The notes: generated by a model from the sequence alone, not told the origin. 64,000 bases of DNA from Clostridia bacterium (GCA_009929615.1 SAAB01000009.1:20617-84616); one strand, 5' to 3'; numbered from the stretch's first letter, positions 25,850-34,570 are shown. Program-made: numbers and translations.

Positions 25850-26353
25850 TTATTTTTCCTGAGCCGGTGCTGCTTTACCAAATCCGTTCCATGCGAAAAG
25901 AGCTTCTTTGCTGTCATCACCATATATTTTCTGAATATCACAGATATGAAGGAAATGGTCACCAACATCAACAACCTGTTTGAGGTCGGCTACAAATGCA
26001 AGCTTTGTGTCTGCCGGGATTTTAATAGTGCTGTCTGGGACATTTACCAATTCGATGCCATATGTTTCTGCTTTTGCAGTGCTGCTTCCGGTAGATGAGC
26101 CGCAGGACATAACTGCCTGGTCAAGGCTTTTTCCGGGAACAGAGATGATAACTTTGCCGGTTTCACGGGTACGTTCACCGGTATGAGACTGTTTTCCGGT
26201 AGCAAAGCCAATCATTGGTGGATTAAATGAGAGATAAGATACAAAGCAGATAGGTGCCAGATTTGTGGTGCCATCTGCTTTTTCAGTGCAGATTAAAGTG
26301 AGTGGGTTTGGAGATGTAAATCCTGTTGCTTCAAAAATGTTAAGTTCTTTCAT
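25850..26353 (-). CDS. Flavin reductase / flavoredoxin family protein
   Basis: 167 residues with the FMN-binding split-barrel pattern of the flavin reductase-like family: NPLTLICTEKADGTTNLAPICFVSYLSFNPP near the N-terminus and GERTRETGKVIISVPG in the middle. Such proteins bind FMN and pass electrons to partner enzymes or act as flavoredoxins; the partner is not visible. It is divergently transcribed from an HxlR regulator, with palindromic sites over its promoter. Control by that regulator under oxidative or electrophile stress is the natural inference. Confidence 0.82.
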   Translation of the reverse strand: MKELNIFEATGFTSPNPLTLICTEKADGTTNLAPICFVSYLSFNPPMIGFATGKQSHTGERTRETGKVIISVPGKSLDQAVMSCGSSTGSSTAKAETYGIELVNVPDSTIKIPADTKLAFVADLKQVVDVGDHFLHICDIQKIYGDDSKEALFAWNGFGKAAPAQEK

Positions 26354-26394
26354 AATAAAATTCCTTTCTTTATTTGACTTTTAGTGATATAAAA

Positions 26395-26461
26395 ATTATA
26401 CTAAGTATAAAGTTAAAATCAAGTACGCAGATTATTTGTACTTAGTACGAAATAATATACT
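26395..26461 (-). promoter_or_regulatory. Divergent promoter with two palindromic operators
   Basis: On the minus strand TTGATT (26417-26422) and TATAAT (26395-26400), 16 bases apart, form the flavin reductase promoter. TATACTAAGTATA (26397-26409), a perfect dyad, covers its -10 box. A second dyad, GTACTTAGTAC (26438-26448), lies before a TATACT box (26456-26461) for the HxlR gene. Both share the ACT(A/T)AGT core. Confidence 0.65.
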
Positions 26462-26490
26462 ATTGGAAAAATAGTGAAAGGAAATTAAGT

Positions 26491-26856
26491 ATGTCAGATA
26501 AAATGACCTATGGAGAGTTTGAAGAAAAGGTTGGAAGTATTATTCTTACGGAAAAGGGGAATTGTCCGGTGACACCCGTAATCAGCATGCTTCAGGGAAA
26601 ATGGAAGCTACAGATTATTTATGAATTATGTATTAAGGATCCCGTGCGGTTTGGGGAACTTAAAAAGATGCTCAGAACCATTACCAATACCATGCTGACA
26701 AATGCCTTGCGGGAATTAGAAGCAGACGGGTTAATCGACAGAGTACAGTATAATGAGATTCCGCCGCGGGTGGAATATTCGCTGACAGAGAAGGGCAGAG
26801 ATTTGCTGCCTGTATTCTATGCTATGTCCCAGTGGGGATTTAAGTATATTCCATAA
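26491..26856 (+). CDS. HxlR-family transcriptional regulator
   Basis: 121 residues: a winged helix of the MarR-like HxlR type (CPVTPVISMLQGKWKLQIIYEL at residues 25-46; MLTNALRELEADGLIDRV; PPRVEYSLTEKGRDLLP). The single cysteine C25 at the start of the domain is the residue used for thiol or disulfide sensing in HypR/YodB-type relatives. It probably represses itself and the divergent flavin reductase gene through the paired dyads between them. GAAAGGAAATT precedes the ATG. Confidence 0.9.
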   Translation: MSDKMTYGEFEEKVGSIILTEKGNCPVTPVISMLQGKWKLQIIYELCIKDPVRFGELKKMLRTITNTMLTNALRELEADGLIDRVQYNEIPPRVEYSLTEKGRDLLPVFYAMSQWGFKYIP

Positions 26857-26875
26857 AATGAGTGAGGAAAGAAAT

Positions 26876-27370
26876 ATGACAATTAGACATGCAGAATTAA
26901 AGGACCTGAAGGCGGTAACAGAAGTAGAAGCAGCGTGTTTTCCGGCGGCTGAGGCCGCAACTGAAAAAGACTTTGCAGAAAGACTGGCTGTATATCCGGA
27001 TTATTTCTGGTTAATGTATGATGAAAACAAACTTGTATCCTTCGTCAATGGCATGGTAACAGATGAAAAGGATTTGACGGATGAAATGTACAGCAGAGCA
27101 GCTATACACAATGACAAGGGCGGGTGGCAGATGATTTTCGGCGTTAATACAATACCGGAATATCGAAACAGAGGCTGTGCGGCTGAAGTTTTGCGGCAAG
27201 TCATATCGGATGCGGAAAAGCAGAAGCGAAAAGGGATTGTACTGACCTGCAAGAAGGAAAAGATTTCTTACTATGCTAAGTTTGGTTTTGTAAATGAGGG
27301 GATTTCGGATTCAGTTCACGGAAATGTCCAGTGGTACCAGATGCGTCTGACTTTTGGAAAGAAATCTTAA
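26876..27370 (+). CDS. GNAT acetyltransferase (AANAT-like)
   Basis: 164 residues from the ATG at 26876, which follows GTGAGGAAAG; a start at 26858 is possible. The order of motifs fits GNAT enzymes: MTIRHAELKDLKAV, then the acetyl-CoA loop IPEYRNRGCAAEVL near residue 90 and a final YYAKFGFVNEG. The N-terminal EAACFPAAEAA segment resembles the arylalkylamine N-acetyltransferase subgroup. The substrate is unknown; small amines are likely. It lies 20 bases after hxlR and may be cotranscribed with it. Confidence 0.82.
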   Translation: MTIRHAELKDLKAVTEVEAACFPAAEAATEKDFAERLAVYPDYFWLMYDENKLVSFVNGMVTDEKDLTDEMYSRAAIHNDKGGWQMIFGVNTIPEYRNRGCAAEVLRQVISDAEKQKRKGIVLTCKKEKISYYAKFGFVNEGISDSVHGNVQWYQMRLTFGKKS

Positions 27371-27381
27371 GAAAAAAGAAA

Positions 27382-27410
27382 ATGACACCTTTTCATTGGA
27401 ATGCTATACT
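27382..27410 (+). promoter_or_regulatory. Promoter of the OGG-Bce gene cluster
   Basis: ATGACA and TATACT with 17 bases spacing; the -10 box is extended (TGCTATACT). Confidence 0.55.
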
Positions 27411-27430
27411 GTTTATGGAGAGAGTTATCA

Positions 27431-28243
27431 ATGGTTATTAAAGAAATAGAACATTTTAATATAGAGCAGATATGTGATTCGGGACAGTGCTTTCGCATGG
27501 AACGTAAGGATTCGGGTCTGGTTTCTGTTATTGCGGGAGAAAGATATCTGGAAGTCAGACAGGATGGAAAGACCTGTTCTTTTAAATGTACGGAAGAAGA
27601 TTTTGAAAGTTTCTGGAAAGTCTATTTTGATTTAGAAGAAGATTATGGAACTTTTATTGAAAAGATTTCACCAAAGGATTCTTATTTGATGCGAGCGGCA
27701 GAAATAGGTTCTGGTATTCGGATTCTTCATCAGGACTTGTGGGAGATGATTGTATCCTTTCTGATTTCCCAGCAGAATAATATTGTGCGTATCCGCCGCT
27801 GTATAAAGAATATTTGTGAAAAATATGGTGAGGAACAACAGGATGAGCAGGGAAATATTTTTTATTCCTTTCCAAAACCGGAGGCATTTGTTGGTTTGGA
27901 AGAGGATGATTTAAAGGTATGCAACCTTGGGTACCGGAGTAAATATGTTGTCCGGACGGCGAACGCCATTGTTTCAGGGGAAGTATCTCTGGATGCTGTT
28001 AAGACAATGAGTTATCGGAAGGCCAGAGAGGAACTGTTAAAGCTTTTTGGCGTTGGAGAGAAAGTGGCAGATTGCATATGTCTTTTTGCACTTCATCATT
28101 TGGAAGCTTTTCCGGTGGATACTCATATTCAACAGGCATTAAAAAAACATTATAAGCGTGGTTTTCCAAAGACCCGGTATAAGGGCATTCAGGGAGTCAT
28201 GCAGCAATACATTTTTTATTATGAGTTGTTTTATAAAGAATAG
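27431..28243 (+). CDS. 8-oxoguanine DNA glycosylase/lyase, OGG1-type
   Basis: 270 residues from the ATG at 27431, preceded by GGAGAGAG. The N-terminal OGG_N-type domain (GQCFRMERKD near residue 17) is followed by a helix-hairpin-helix-GPD domain with LFGVGEKVADC (catalytic K211) and EAFPVDTH (D230). This is the clostridial OGG form, which removes oxidised guanine from DNA and cuts the strand by its lyase activity. Its stop is 11 bases before a response regulator, so it may be cotranscribed with the Bce-like module. Confidence 0.88.
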   Translation: MVIKEIEHFNIEQICDSGQCFRMERKDSGLVSVIAGERYLEVRQDGKTCSFKCTEEDFESFWKVYFDLEEDYGTFIEKISPKDSYLMRAAEIGSGIRILHQDLWEMIVSFLISQQNNIVRIRRCIKNICEKYGEEQQDEQGNIFYSFPKPEAFVGLEEDDLKVCNLGYRSKYVVRTANAIVSGEVSLDAVKTMSYRKAREELLKLFGVGEKVADCICLFALHHLEAFPVDTHIQQALKKHYKRGFPKTRYKGIQGVMQQYIFYYELFYKE

Positions 28244-28254
28244 GAAGTTTGCGT

Positions 28255-28926
28255 ATGTATCGTATATTAATTGTAGAGGATGATATGGGTATTGCCCAGG
28301 CGATGAAGAATCAGATTGAAACCTGGGGATTGGAAGCCCGCTATGTGGAGAATTTTAGAGAAGTTTTGAAGGAATTTGCAGAGTACGATCCCCAGCTTGT
28401 ACTTTTGGATATTTCTCTGCCTTTCTATAATGGCTATCACTGGTGCACAGAGATTCGAAAGGTTTCAAAGGTACCGGTTGTTTTTGTTTCATCTGCGTCA
28501 GATAATATGAATATTGTTATGGCAATGAATATGGGTGGCGATGACTTTATTGCCAAGCCCTTTGATTTAAATGTTTTGACTGCTAAGATTCAGGCAATTC
28601 TCCGGCGAACTTATGACTTTGGAAATCAGGTGAGTATATTACAGCACAGAGATGCTTTGCTGAATACAGCAGATGCCAGTCTGACTTATAAAGGTGAGCG
28701 GATTGAACTGACAAAGAATGATTATCGTATCTTAAGAACCCTTATGGAGAATAAAGGCAAAGTAGTCAGCAGGGATATGCTGATGCAGAGACTTTGGGAA
28801 ACCGACAGTTTCGTGGATGAAAATGCCTTGACGGTGAATATTGCCAGACTCCGTAAAAAACTGGAGAATGCCGGATTATCTGAATTTATTGTGACGAAAA
28901 AAGGTATGGGCTATATTGTAGAATAA
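28255..28926 (+). CDS. Response regulator, OmpR family (BceR-like)
   Basis: 223 residues. The receiver domain has acidic residues E8-D9-D10, phospho-acceptor D52 (LVLLDISL) and conserved K101 (FIAKPFD). The C-terminal winged helix (residues 130-223, with ELTKNDYRIL and TVNIARLRKKL) binds DNA. Together with the next three genes it forms a BceRSAB-type module that senses cell-wall-active peptides and raises expression of the ABC transporter. The start 28255 is preferred over TTG 28249. Confidence 0.92.
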   Translation: MYRILIVEDDMGIAQAMKNQIETWGLEARYVENFREVLKEFAEYDPQLVLLDISLPFYNGYHWCTEIRKVSKVPVVFVSSASDNMNIVMAMNMGGDDFIAKPFDLNVLTAKIQAILRRTYDFGNQVSILQHRDALLNTADASLTYKGERIELTKNDYRILRTLMENKGKVVSRDMLMQRLWETDSFVDENALTVNIARLRKKLENAGLSEFIVTKKGMGYIVE

Positions 28927-28939
28927 ATGGGGAATGAAG

Positions 28940-29923
28940 ATGTTACAGGAATATATAAAATATCATAAAAAGAGTGTGGGCTTATTTTTTGCCTTCTCAT
29001 TTATATTTATCATAGTTTTTGCGTTGTACAGACTTCCGGCAGCGGCTGTTCTCTATGGCATGGCTATTTGCCTTTTTGTAGGAGGGGTTGTTTGTGGCAG
29101 AGATTTAATATCCTTTCGGAAACGACATCAGGCACTTCAATACCTGGTCGAAGAGATCAAGGTGACATCCCGGCACCTGCCAAAAGTTGAAAACTTACTC
29201 GAGGCGGATTATCAGGAAGTTCTAAAGGCTCTTTACGATGAAAAGCAGCAAATAACCAATGACATGAATCACAAATATACGGATTTAGTAGAATATTATA
29301 CCCTTTGGGTGCATCAGATTAAAACGCCGATTTCTGCCATGCGTCTTCAGCTTCAGGGAGAAGACTCGGATAGGAGCAGAGAACTCCTGGAAGAACTTCA
29401 ACGGATTGAACAGTATGTAGAGATGGTGCTGACCTATCTGCGCCTGGATGCGGGGTCAACCGATTACGTATTGAGAGAGTATGATTTGGATGATATTATA
29501 AAGCAGGCACTAAGAAAGCATGCTTCCCAGTTTATACGAAAAAAAATCAAGTTGGAATATACACCATTAAACTGTAAGGTTTTAAGTGATGAAAAGTGGC
29601 TTCTCTTTGTTATTGAGCAGCTTCTTTCAAATGCCTTGAAATATACCAGAAGCGGCAGTGTATCCATTACATTGGAAGCACCCAAAACCTTATGTATTCA
29701 AGATACCGGTATCGGTGTTGCACCGGAGGATTTGCCAAGAATTTTTGAAAAAGGATTTACCGGTTATAACGGACGAAATGATAAGAAAGCCAGTGGAATA
29801 GGTCTTTATCTCTGCCGGAGGATTTGTGATAATTTGGGGCATAAGATATATGCAGCCTCTGAAGTGGATGAAGGAACACTGATTCGGATTGACCTAAGTC
29901 GTGATGCTATGAAATTTGAATAG
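28940..29923 (+). CDS. Intramembrane-sensing histidine kinase (BceS-like)
   Basis: About 327 residues. Two membrane segments in the first 55 residues are separated by almost no outside loop, the mark of intramembrane-sensing kinases that take their signal from the partner ABC transporter. The H-box histidine lies in the WVHQIKTPISAMR motif (about residue 125), and the ATPase domain has NALKYT, DTGIGV and GIGLYLC. ATG 28934 is also possible; GGGGAA suits 28940. It should phosphorylate D52 of the regulator upstream. Confidence 0.92.
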   Translation: MLQEYIKYHKKSVGLFFAFSFIFIIVFALYRLPAAAVLYGMAICLFVGGVVCGRDLISFRKRHQALQYLVEEIKVTSRHLPKVENLLEADYQEVLKALYDEKQQITNDMNHKYTDLVEYYTLWVHQIKTPISAMRLQLQGEDSDRSRELLEELQRIEQYVEMVLTYLRLDAGSTDYVLREYDLDDIIKQALRKHASQFIRKKIKLEYTPLNCKVLSDEKWLLFVIEQLLSNALKYTRSGSVSITLEAPKTLCIQDTGIGVAPEDLPRIFEKGFTGYNGRNDKKASGIGLYLCRRICDNLGHKIYAASEVDEGTLIRIDLSRDAMKFE

Positions 29924-29951
29924 AAATATTTCAAAACTGTAAGGTTGAGGA

Positions 29952-29993
29952 GGGGAATGTAAGCTAAAACGATGGCTGGACATTTCCCTTTTT
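29952..29993 (+). terminator. Terminator or attenuator before the ABC genes
   Basis: GGGGAATGT pairs with ACATTTCCC (9 pairs, one G-T) around a 19-base loop, followed by TTTTT. It sits between kinase and transporter genes and may lower basal transporter expression. Confidence 0.6.
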
Positions 29994-30036
29994 GCTACAC
30001 TATATTCGTAAGATAAGAAAAAAGGAGGAAATCCAA

Positions 30037-30801
30037 ATGGCAATTTTGGAAGTCAATAATATTAGAAAAATTTATACAACACGTTTGGGTGCCAATAAAG
30101 TTCAGGCACTTTCGGATGTATCCTTTAGCGTGGAAAAAGGCGAATATGTAGCAATCATGGGTGAGTCTGGATCAGGAAAAACAACGCTTTTAAATATTTT
30201 GGCAGCTTTGGATAAACCAACAGCGGGAACAATCTATCTGGATGGTAATGAACTTTCAAAAATAAAAGAGTCAAAAATTGCAGAGTTTCGCCGGGATAAT
30301 CTGGGCTTCGTATTTCAGGATTTTAATTTACTGGATACATTTAATCTGAAAGACAATATAGTACTCCCACTGGTATTAGCCGGAAAACATTATAGTGAGA
30401 TGAGAGAGCAATTAAAGCCAATCGTGGATAAATTGGGAATTGGTGGACTGATGGGAAAATACCCATATGAAGTTTCCGGTGGACAGAAACAGAGAGCGGC
30501 AGTTGCGCGAGCATTGATTACAAATCCTAAATTAATTCTTGCTGATGAACCTACCGGAGCACTGGATTCAAAATCTACGGATGAACTGTTGGGATTGTTT
30601 TCAAAAATCAATCAGGAAGGACAGACTATTCTGATGGTTACCCATTCGGTAAAGGCTGCAAGTTATGCAAATCGAATTTTATTTATTAAAGATGGTGAAG
30701 TTTTCCATCAGATATACCGTGGAAACAGCACCAATGAACAATTATATCAGAAGATTTCTGATACATTGACAATATTGGCGACGGGTGGTGAGAGCAAATG
30801 A
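30037..30801 (+). CDS. ABC transporter ATP-binding protein (BceA-like)
   Basis: 254 residues from the ATG at 30037, which follows AAAGGAGGAAA. Walker A is GESGSGKT (42-49), the signature is VSGGQKQR (near 147) and Walker B ILADEPTGALD (near 168). It belongs to the MacB/BceA family whose partner permease has ten membrane segments. It energises removal or inactivation of peptide antibiotics and signals to the kinase upstream. The stop overlaps the permease start (ATGA). Confidence 0.95.
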   Translation: MAILEVNNIRKIYTTRLGANKVQALSDVSFSVEKGEYVAIMGESGSGKTTLLNILAALDKPTAGTIYLDGNELSKIKESKIAEFRRDNLGFVFQDFNLLDTFNLKDNIVLPLVLAGKHYSEMREQLKPIVDKLGIGGLMGKYPYEVSGGQKQRAAVARALITNPKLILADEPTGALDSKSTDELLGLFSKINQEGQTILMVTHSVKAASYANRILFIKDGEVFHQIYRGNSTNEQLYQKISDTLTILATGGESK

Positions 30802-32813
30802 GGTTAGGATTTTATCCAAAACTGGCACTCACCGGTATTACGAAAAATAAGAAAACATATTTTCCGTATATTCTAACAAGTGTCGGTATGGTTATGATGC
30901 TTTATATTGTGTCCTTTCTGACCTATAGCGATTCTGTAAAGCTTATGCCGGGAGGGGATACGGTTCGAGGGTTTCTTGGTTTGGGATGTACGGTCATTGG
31001 TATATTTTCAACAATACTTTTGTTCTATACCAATTCCTTTTTAATCCGCCGACGTAAAAAAGAATTTGGCCTTTACAATATTCTAGGCATGGGTAAACGA
31101 AATCTGGCAAGAGTTCTTATATGGGAAACAGTTATCATCGCAGCAATCTCCATGGGAGCGGGTCTTGGCTGTGGTATTCTTTTTTCAAAGGCAGCAGAGC
31201 TTTTTATGGCAAATGTTTTAGATTCTACCGTTGGGTTTGCTTTTCAGATAACGGCTGATGCCATTATAATGACAGTTGGCTGGTTTTGTGTTATTTTTGT
31301 TCTTATTCTTTTGAATTCCCTTAGACAGATTCATCTGGCAAAGCCTATCGAATTAATGCGAAGTGAAGCCGTAGGTGAAAAACCGCCGAAAGCGAATTGG
31401 ATTCTGACGATATTAGGTGTTGCATTATTGGCTGGTGCTTATTATCTGGCAGTGACCATTAAAGACCCGGTATCGGCAATGTTATGGTTCTTTGCCGCAG
31501 TTATCATGGTTATCCTTGCAACGTATATGCTTTTTATTGCGGGTTCAGTTGCACTGTGCAGACTGCTGCAGAAGAATAAAGGGTATTACTATAACACAAG
31601 TCATTTCATCTCGGTGTCATCTATGGTCTATCGAATGAAGCGAAATGGTGCAGGACTGGCTTCAATCTGTATTTTATCAACAATGGTTTTGGTTATGATT
31701 TCATCCACATCAAGTCTTTTTGTGGGAAGAGAGGATACGCTGCGAGGCCGTTATCCGAGAAATATTGTGGTAGATACGCTGGCAGAGGACGGGACAGAGA
31801 CTGAAAAAATGCATCAGATTGCATTAGATGTATTGGATGAACATGACGAGAATCCAACGGGGCTGCTTCACTACCGGTATCTGGATATGGGTGGCTATAT
31901 GGATGGAAACCAGATTTATCTGGACCCGGAGGCATATGAGAGCAGTATTGATTATTCACGGGTCAATCAATTATTTATTGTGCCTTTAGAGGACTATAAT
32001 CAGGTCATGGGAACCTCGGAAACGTTGAGTGAAGGCGAGATTTTGTTATACTCGACGAAAGAAGATTTTGAATATGATACCATGACGATTGAAAATTGTG
32101 GAACATTCAAAGTAAAGCCTGCAGACAAAGGTTTTGTTCGTAATGGCGTGGATACATCCCAGATAATGAATTCTTTATTTATTATTGTACCGGATATGAA
32201 AACGGTTGAAAGGATGTATACGGAACAGGCAATGATTTATCAGGAAAATCAGTCCTATATTCATGATTATTTTGGTTTTGATTTGGAGTGCAGCGAAGAG
32301 AAGCAGGTGGAAATATATAAAGAAATTTATCATACAATCGAAGATTCAAACACAGAAGAAACAGATTTTAATGTGGAGTGCGTTGCTGCAGAACGTGCTG
32401 ATTTCAATGGACTATATGGTGGATTCTTCTTCCTTGGAATTCTTTTAGGCCTTGTATTTATCTGTGGTGCCGTATTAATTATGTATTATAAGCAGATTAT
32501 TGAAGGATATGAGGACCAGTCCAGGTTTGAAATTCTTCAAAAGGTTGGTATGACCAAAAAAGAAATACGAAAGAGCATTAATTCACAGATTCTGACCGTA
32601 TTCTTTATGCCATTATTGACAGCAGGACTTCATACGGCATTTGCTTTTCCACTGGTATCAAAAATGATGATGCTCTTTGGGGTTTCAAATGACCGGCTGC
32701 TTTTAATGGTTACAGGTGGAAGCTTTCTGATTTTTGCAGGTTTTTATATTCTGGTCTACTTACTTACATCGAAGGCTTATTATGGAATTGTCAGTGGGAA
32801 TACTGCAGAATAA
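30798..32813 (+). CDS. ABC transporter permease (BceB-like)
   Basis: 671 residues with about ten membrane segments and FtsX-like blocks at both ends. A large hydrophilic domain (about residues 305-535) lies between the seventh and eighth segments; in BceB relatives this extracellular domain binds lipid II-linked peptide antibiotics such as bacitracin. The ATGA overlap couples it to the ATPase. The exact drug cannot be told from sequence. Confidence 0.92.
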   Translation: MRLGFYPKLALTGITKNKKTYFPYILTSVGMVMMLYIVSFLTYSDSVKLMPGGDTVRGFLGLGCTVIGIFSTILLFYTNSFLIRRRKKEFGLYNILGMGKRNLARVLIWETVIIAAISMGAGLGCGILFSKAAELFMANVLDSTVGFAFQITADAIIMTVGWFCVIFVLILLNSLRQIHLAKPIELMRSEAVGEKPPKANWILTILGVALLAGAYYLAVTIKDPVSAMLWFFAAVIMVILATYMLFIAGSVALCRLLQKNKGYYYNTSHFISVSSMVYRMKRNGAGLASICILSTMVLVMISSTSSLFVGREDTLRGRYPRNIVVDTLAEDGTETEKMHQIALDVLDEHDENPTGLLHYRYLDMGGYMDGNQIYLDPEAYESSIDYSRVNQLFIVPLEDYNQVMGTSETLSEGEILLYSTKEDFEYDTMTIENCGTFKVKPADKGFVRNGVDTSQIMNSLFIIVPDMKTVERMYTEQAMIYQENQSYIHDYFGFDLECSEEKQVEIYKEIYHTIEDSNTEETDFNVECVAAERADFNGLYGGFFFLGILLGLVFICGAVLIMYYKQIIEGYEDQSRFEILQKVGMTKKEIRKSINSQILTVFFMPLLTAGLHTAFAFPLVSKMMMLFGVSNDRLLLMVTGGSFLIFAGFYILVYLLTSKAYYGIVSGNTAE

Positions 32814-32843
32814 TTGACATTCAGTAAATAAATGATTTATAAT
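32814..32843 (+). promoter_or_regulatory. Promoter of the LURP-like gene
   Basis: TTGACA begins right after the permease stop codon, with TATAAT 18 bases later. Confidence 0.7.
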
Positions 32844-32885
32844 AAATTCATCTGAAAACAGTGTTTGTAAATGAGGAGGAATGTC

Positions 32886-33416
32886 ATGAATTTACACATG
32901 AAATCAAAGGTTTTTAGTCTCCATGGAAAGATGGATATTTTAGACGAAGAAGAAAATATCGTATATACCGTAGAAAGCAAGGCTATTTCTATACACAATA
33001 AGACTTATCTTCAAGATAGTCAGGGGAATGAAATTGCTTATATCTATCGTAAACCGATTTCTCTTCATGAAACCCATTTCGTTGAGATGAATAATGGGGT
33101 GAATTTCGAACTGCGTACAGAGTGGTTTCATATTGTTAAAGATATTATTAATATCGAAGAACTGGGCTGGTCTCTTCGCGGTGACTTTTTTCAGCATAAT
33201 TATGAAATTCTGGATGAAAATGAACGTGTGATAGCGTCCACCCATATGAAATGGTTCTCAATTCATAAAGTCTATTATATTGATATCATGGATGATTCAA
33301 AGGTAGATACGATTGTTGCGTTAGATGTGGCTCTGGAACGTATTATGCAGGATAGAGCAGCGGCAAGTGCAAGCAGTACCGGCGGCAGTTCAGGCGGCGG
33401 TTCATCAGCAAATTAG
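32886..33416 (+). CDS. LURP-one-related / YxjI-like protein
   Basis: 176 residues from the ATG at 32886, which follows GAGGAGGA. The repeated strand pattern (FSLHGKMDILDEEENIVYTVESKA, HNKTYLQDSQGNEIAYI, LDENERVIAS) is that of the LURP-one/YxjI family, a Tubby-like beta barrel. Its function in bacteria is unknown; a link to membrane lipids has been suggested for the fold. It ends in a low-complexity Ser/Gly/Ala tail. It forms its own transcription unit with promoter and terminator. Confidence 0.8.
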   Translation: MNLHMKSKVFSLHGKMDILDEEENIVYTVESKAISIHNKTYLQDSQGNEIAYIYRKPISLHETHFVEMNNGVNFELRTEWFHIVKDIINIEELGWSLRGDFFQHNYEILDENERVIASTHMKWFSIHKVYYIDIMDDSKVDTIVALDVALERIMQDRAAASASSTGGSSGGGSSAN

Positions 33417-33423
33417 ATAAAAG

Positions 33424-33452
33424 CGGTATAGTCCTGGGGCTATACCGTTTTT
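33424..33452 (+). terminator. Terminator after the LURP-like gene
   Basis: CGGTATAG and CTATACCG form an 8-pair stem with an 8-base loop, followed by TTTTT. Confidence 0.85.
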
Positions 33453-33503
33453 CTGAATCATATCATCCATATTAAAGAGAGTCGTGAAGTGGAGGTGCAG
33501 TAT

Positions 33504-33610
33504 ATGACACTTTTAGAACATGAACAAAAGAAAAATCAATTAAGAAAATTGCTCTTGATTGTGGGATGTCCGAGAATGAAATAGAAGAAATTATAAAAGT
33601 GATAAAATGA
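33504..33610 (+). pseudogene. Frameshifted small gene
   Basis: ATG at 33504 follows GTGGAGGTG and starts MTLLEHEQKKNQ, but that frame breaks soon after in a stop. One frame over, from 33542, KKIALDCGMSENEIEEIIKVIK runs in good amino-acid language to TGA at 33608-33610. One missing base near 33538-33541 (in CAATTAAG) would join the two into a helical protein of about 35 residues. Either the gene is newly broken or the base was lost in the assembly. The product would be a small helix-turn-helix-like regulator. Confidence 0.5.
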
Positions 33611-33613
33611 GTC

Positions 33614-33647
33614 CATCAAGACCGTCCATTAATGGACGGTCTTGATG
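33614..33647 (-). terminator. Hairpin that contains the pdaA-like stop codon
   Basis: A perfect 14-pair stem (33614-33627 with 33634-33647) with loop ATTAAT. On the minus strand it is followed by TCATTTTATC. It spans the last codons and the stop of the minus-strand deacetylase gene. Confidence 0.65.
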
Positions 33648-34461
33648 ATGTCTCAGGTAAATCCTTTAAACTTTTAAAATGATAACCCATTTCTTCCCAT
33701 TTTGTCAGAAGTTCATCAAGAATCTGAGCGTTGGTGGAGGAAGTGCTGTGCAGCAGGACAATGGCACCGGGATGAATTCGTCCCAGCAGTTTTTCAAAAG
33801 CTTCTTCTTTGGATGGTTGTTTATCTTCATACCAGTCTACGTAAGCAAGGCTCCAGAAAAAAGTTTTGTAGCCTAATTCTTTGGCCATCTGCAGGTTTGA
33901 TTCGCTGTATTTACCCTGGGGTGGACGATAGAATTTTTCCATAGGCTGGCCTGTGATTTTCTCATAGAGGGTTTCAACATCCTTTAGTTCCTTTGAAAAG
34001 GCATCAATAGTGGATATCTTTGACATATCCGGATGGGAATAAGTGTGATTTGCCACAATATGACCTTCCTCGGCCATCTGGATGACAAGCTCAGGGTGGG
34101 TAGTGAGAAAGTTTCCGACAACAAAAAATGTAGCAGATACATCGTGTTTTTTCAAGGCTTCCAGAATGGTGGGCATGTTATTATTTTCATAACCGGCATC
34201 AAATGTAAGGTAAATAACTTTTTCATCGGTCATTTCAGCGTAATAGGCATTGTAATTGGCGAGTTCTTCTGCAGAGACATTGGCAACCGGCGGTTGGCCT
34301 TCTTTAGGAAAACTCAATCCCCAGTTTCCATCTGCAGAGGCGGTAATGGCAGCCGGGGAGAAATAATTTGCGACGGAAGCACCACAATGGCCGACCATAT
34401 AGGCAGTGATAAAAAGAAGGCACATTTTCAGTGTGCTTATGTATCTGAATTTTTTTTTCAT
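33616..34461 (-). CDS. Polysaccharide deacetylase (PdaA-like)
   Basis: 281 residues: a membrane anchor or signal segment near residues 10-30, then a NodB-type deacetylase. Metal and catalytic motifs are TFDAGYENNN (near residue 86, with the PdaA-type D), HTYSHPDM (near 138) and RPPQGKYSE (near 180), and a late LLHS. The GYEN segment is typical of PdaA, which makes muramic delta-lactam in spore cortex. A cortex or wall-modifying role outside the membrane is therefore likely. It is a single gene on the minus strand. Confidence 0.85.
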   Translation of the reverse strand: MKKKFRYISTLKMCLLFITAYMVGHCGASVANYFSPAAITASADGNWGLSFPKEGQPPVANVSAEELANYNAYYAEMTDEKVIYLTFDAGYENNNMPTILEALKKHDVSATFFVVGNFLTTHPELVIQMAEEGHIVANHTYSHPDMSKISTIDAFSKELKDVETLYEKITGQPMEKFYRPPQGKYSESNLQMAKELGYKTFFWSLAYVDWYEDKQPSKEEAFEKLLGRIHPGAIVLLHSTSSTNAQILDELLTKWEEMGYHFKSLKDLPETSSRPSINGRS

Positions 34462-34541
34462 AGAGGCTCCAACTTTTGTTTTTATAAATTTTATGAGTAA
34501 AATATTAAATTATTCATAGAGAATTTTCACTTTACATGAAT

Positions 34542-34570
34542 TTGACAAAAAGGGTGTCGTGCCGTATCAT
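34542..34570 (+). promoter_or_regulatory. Promoter of the cytidylate kinase-like gene
   Basis: TTGACA and TATCAT with 17 bases spacing, about 38 bases before the start codon. Confidence 0.75.
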
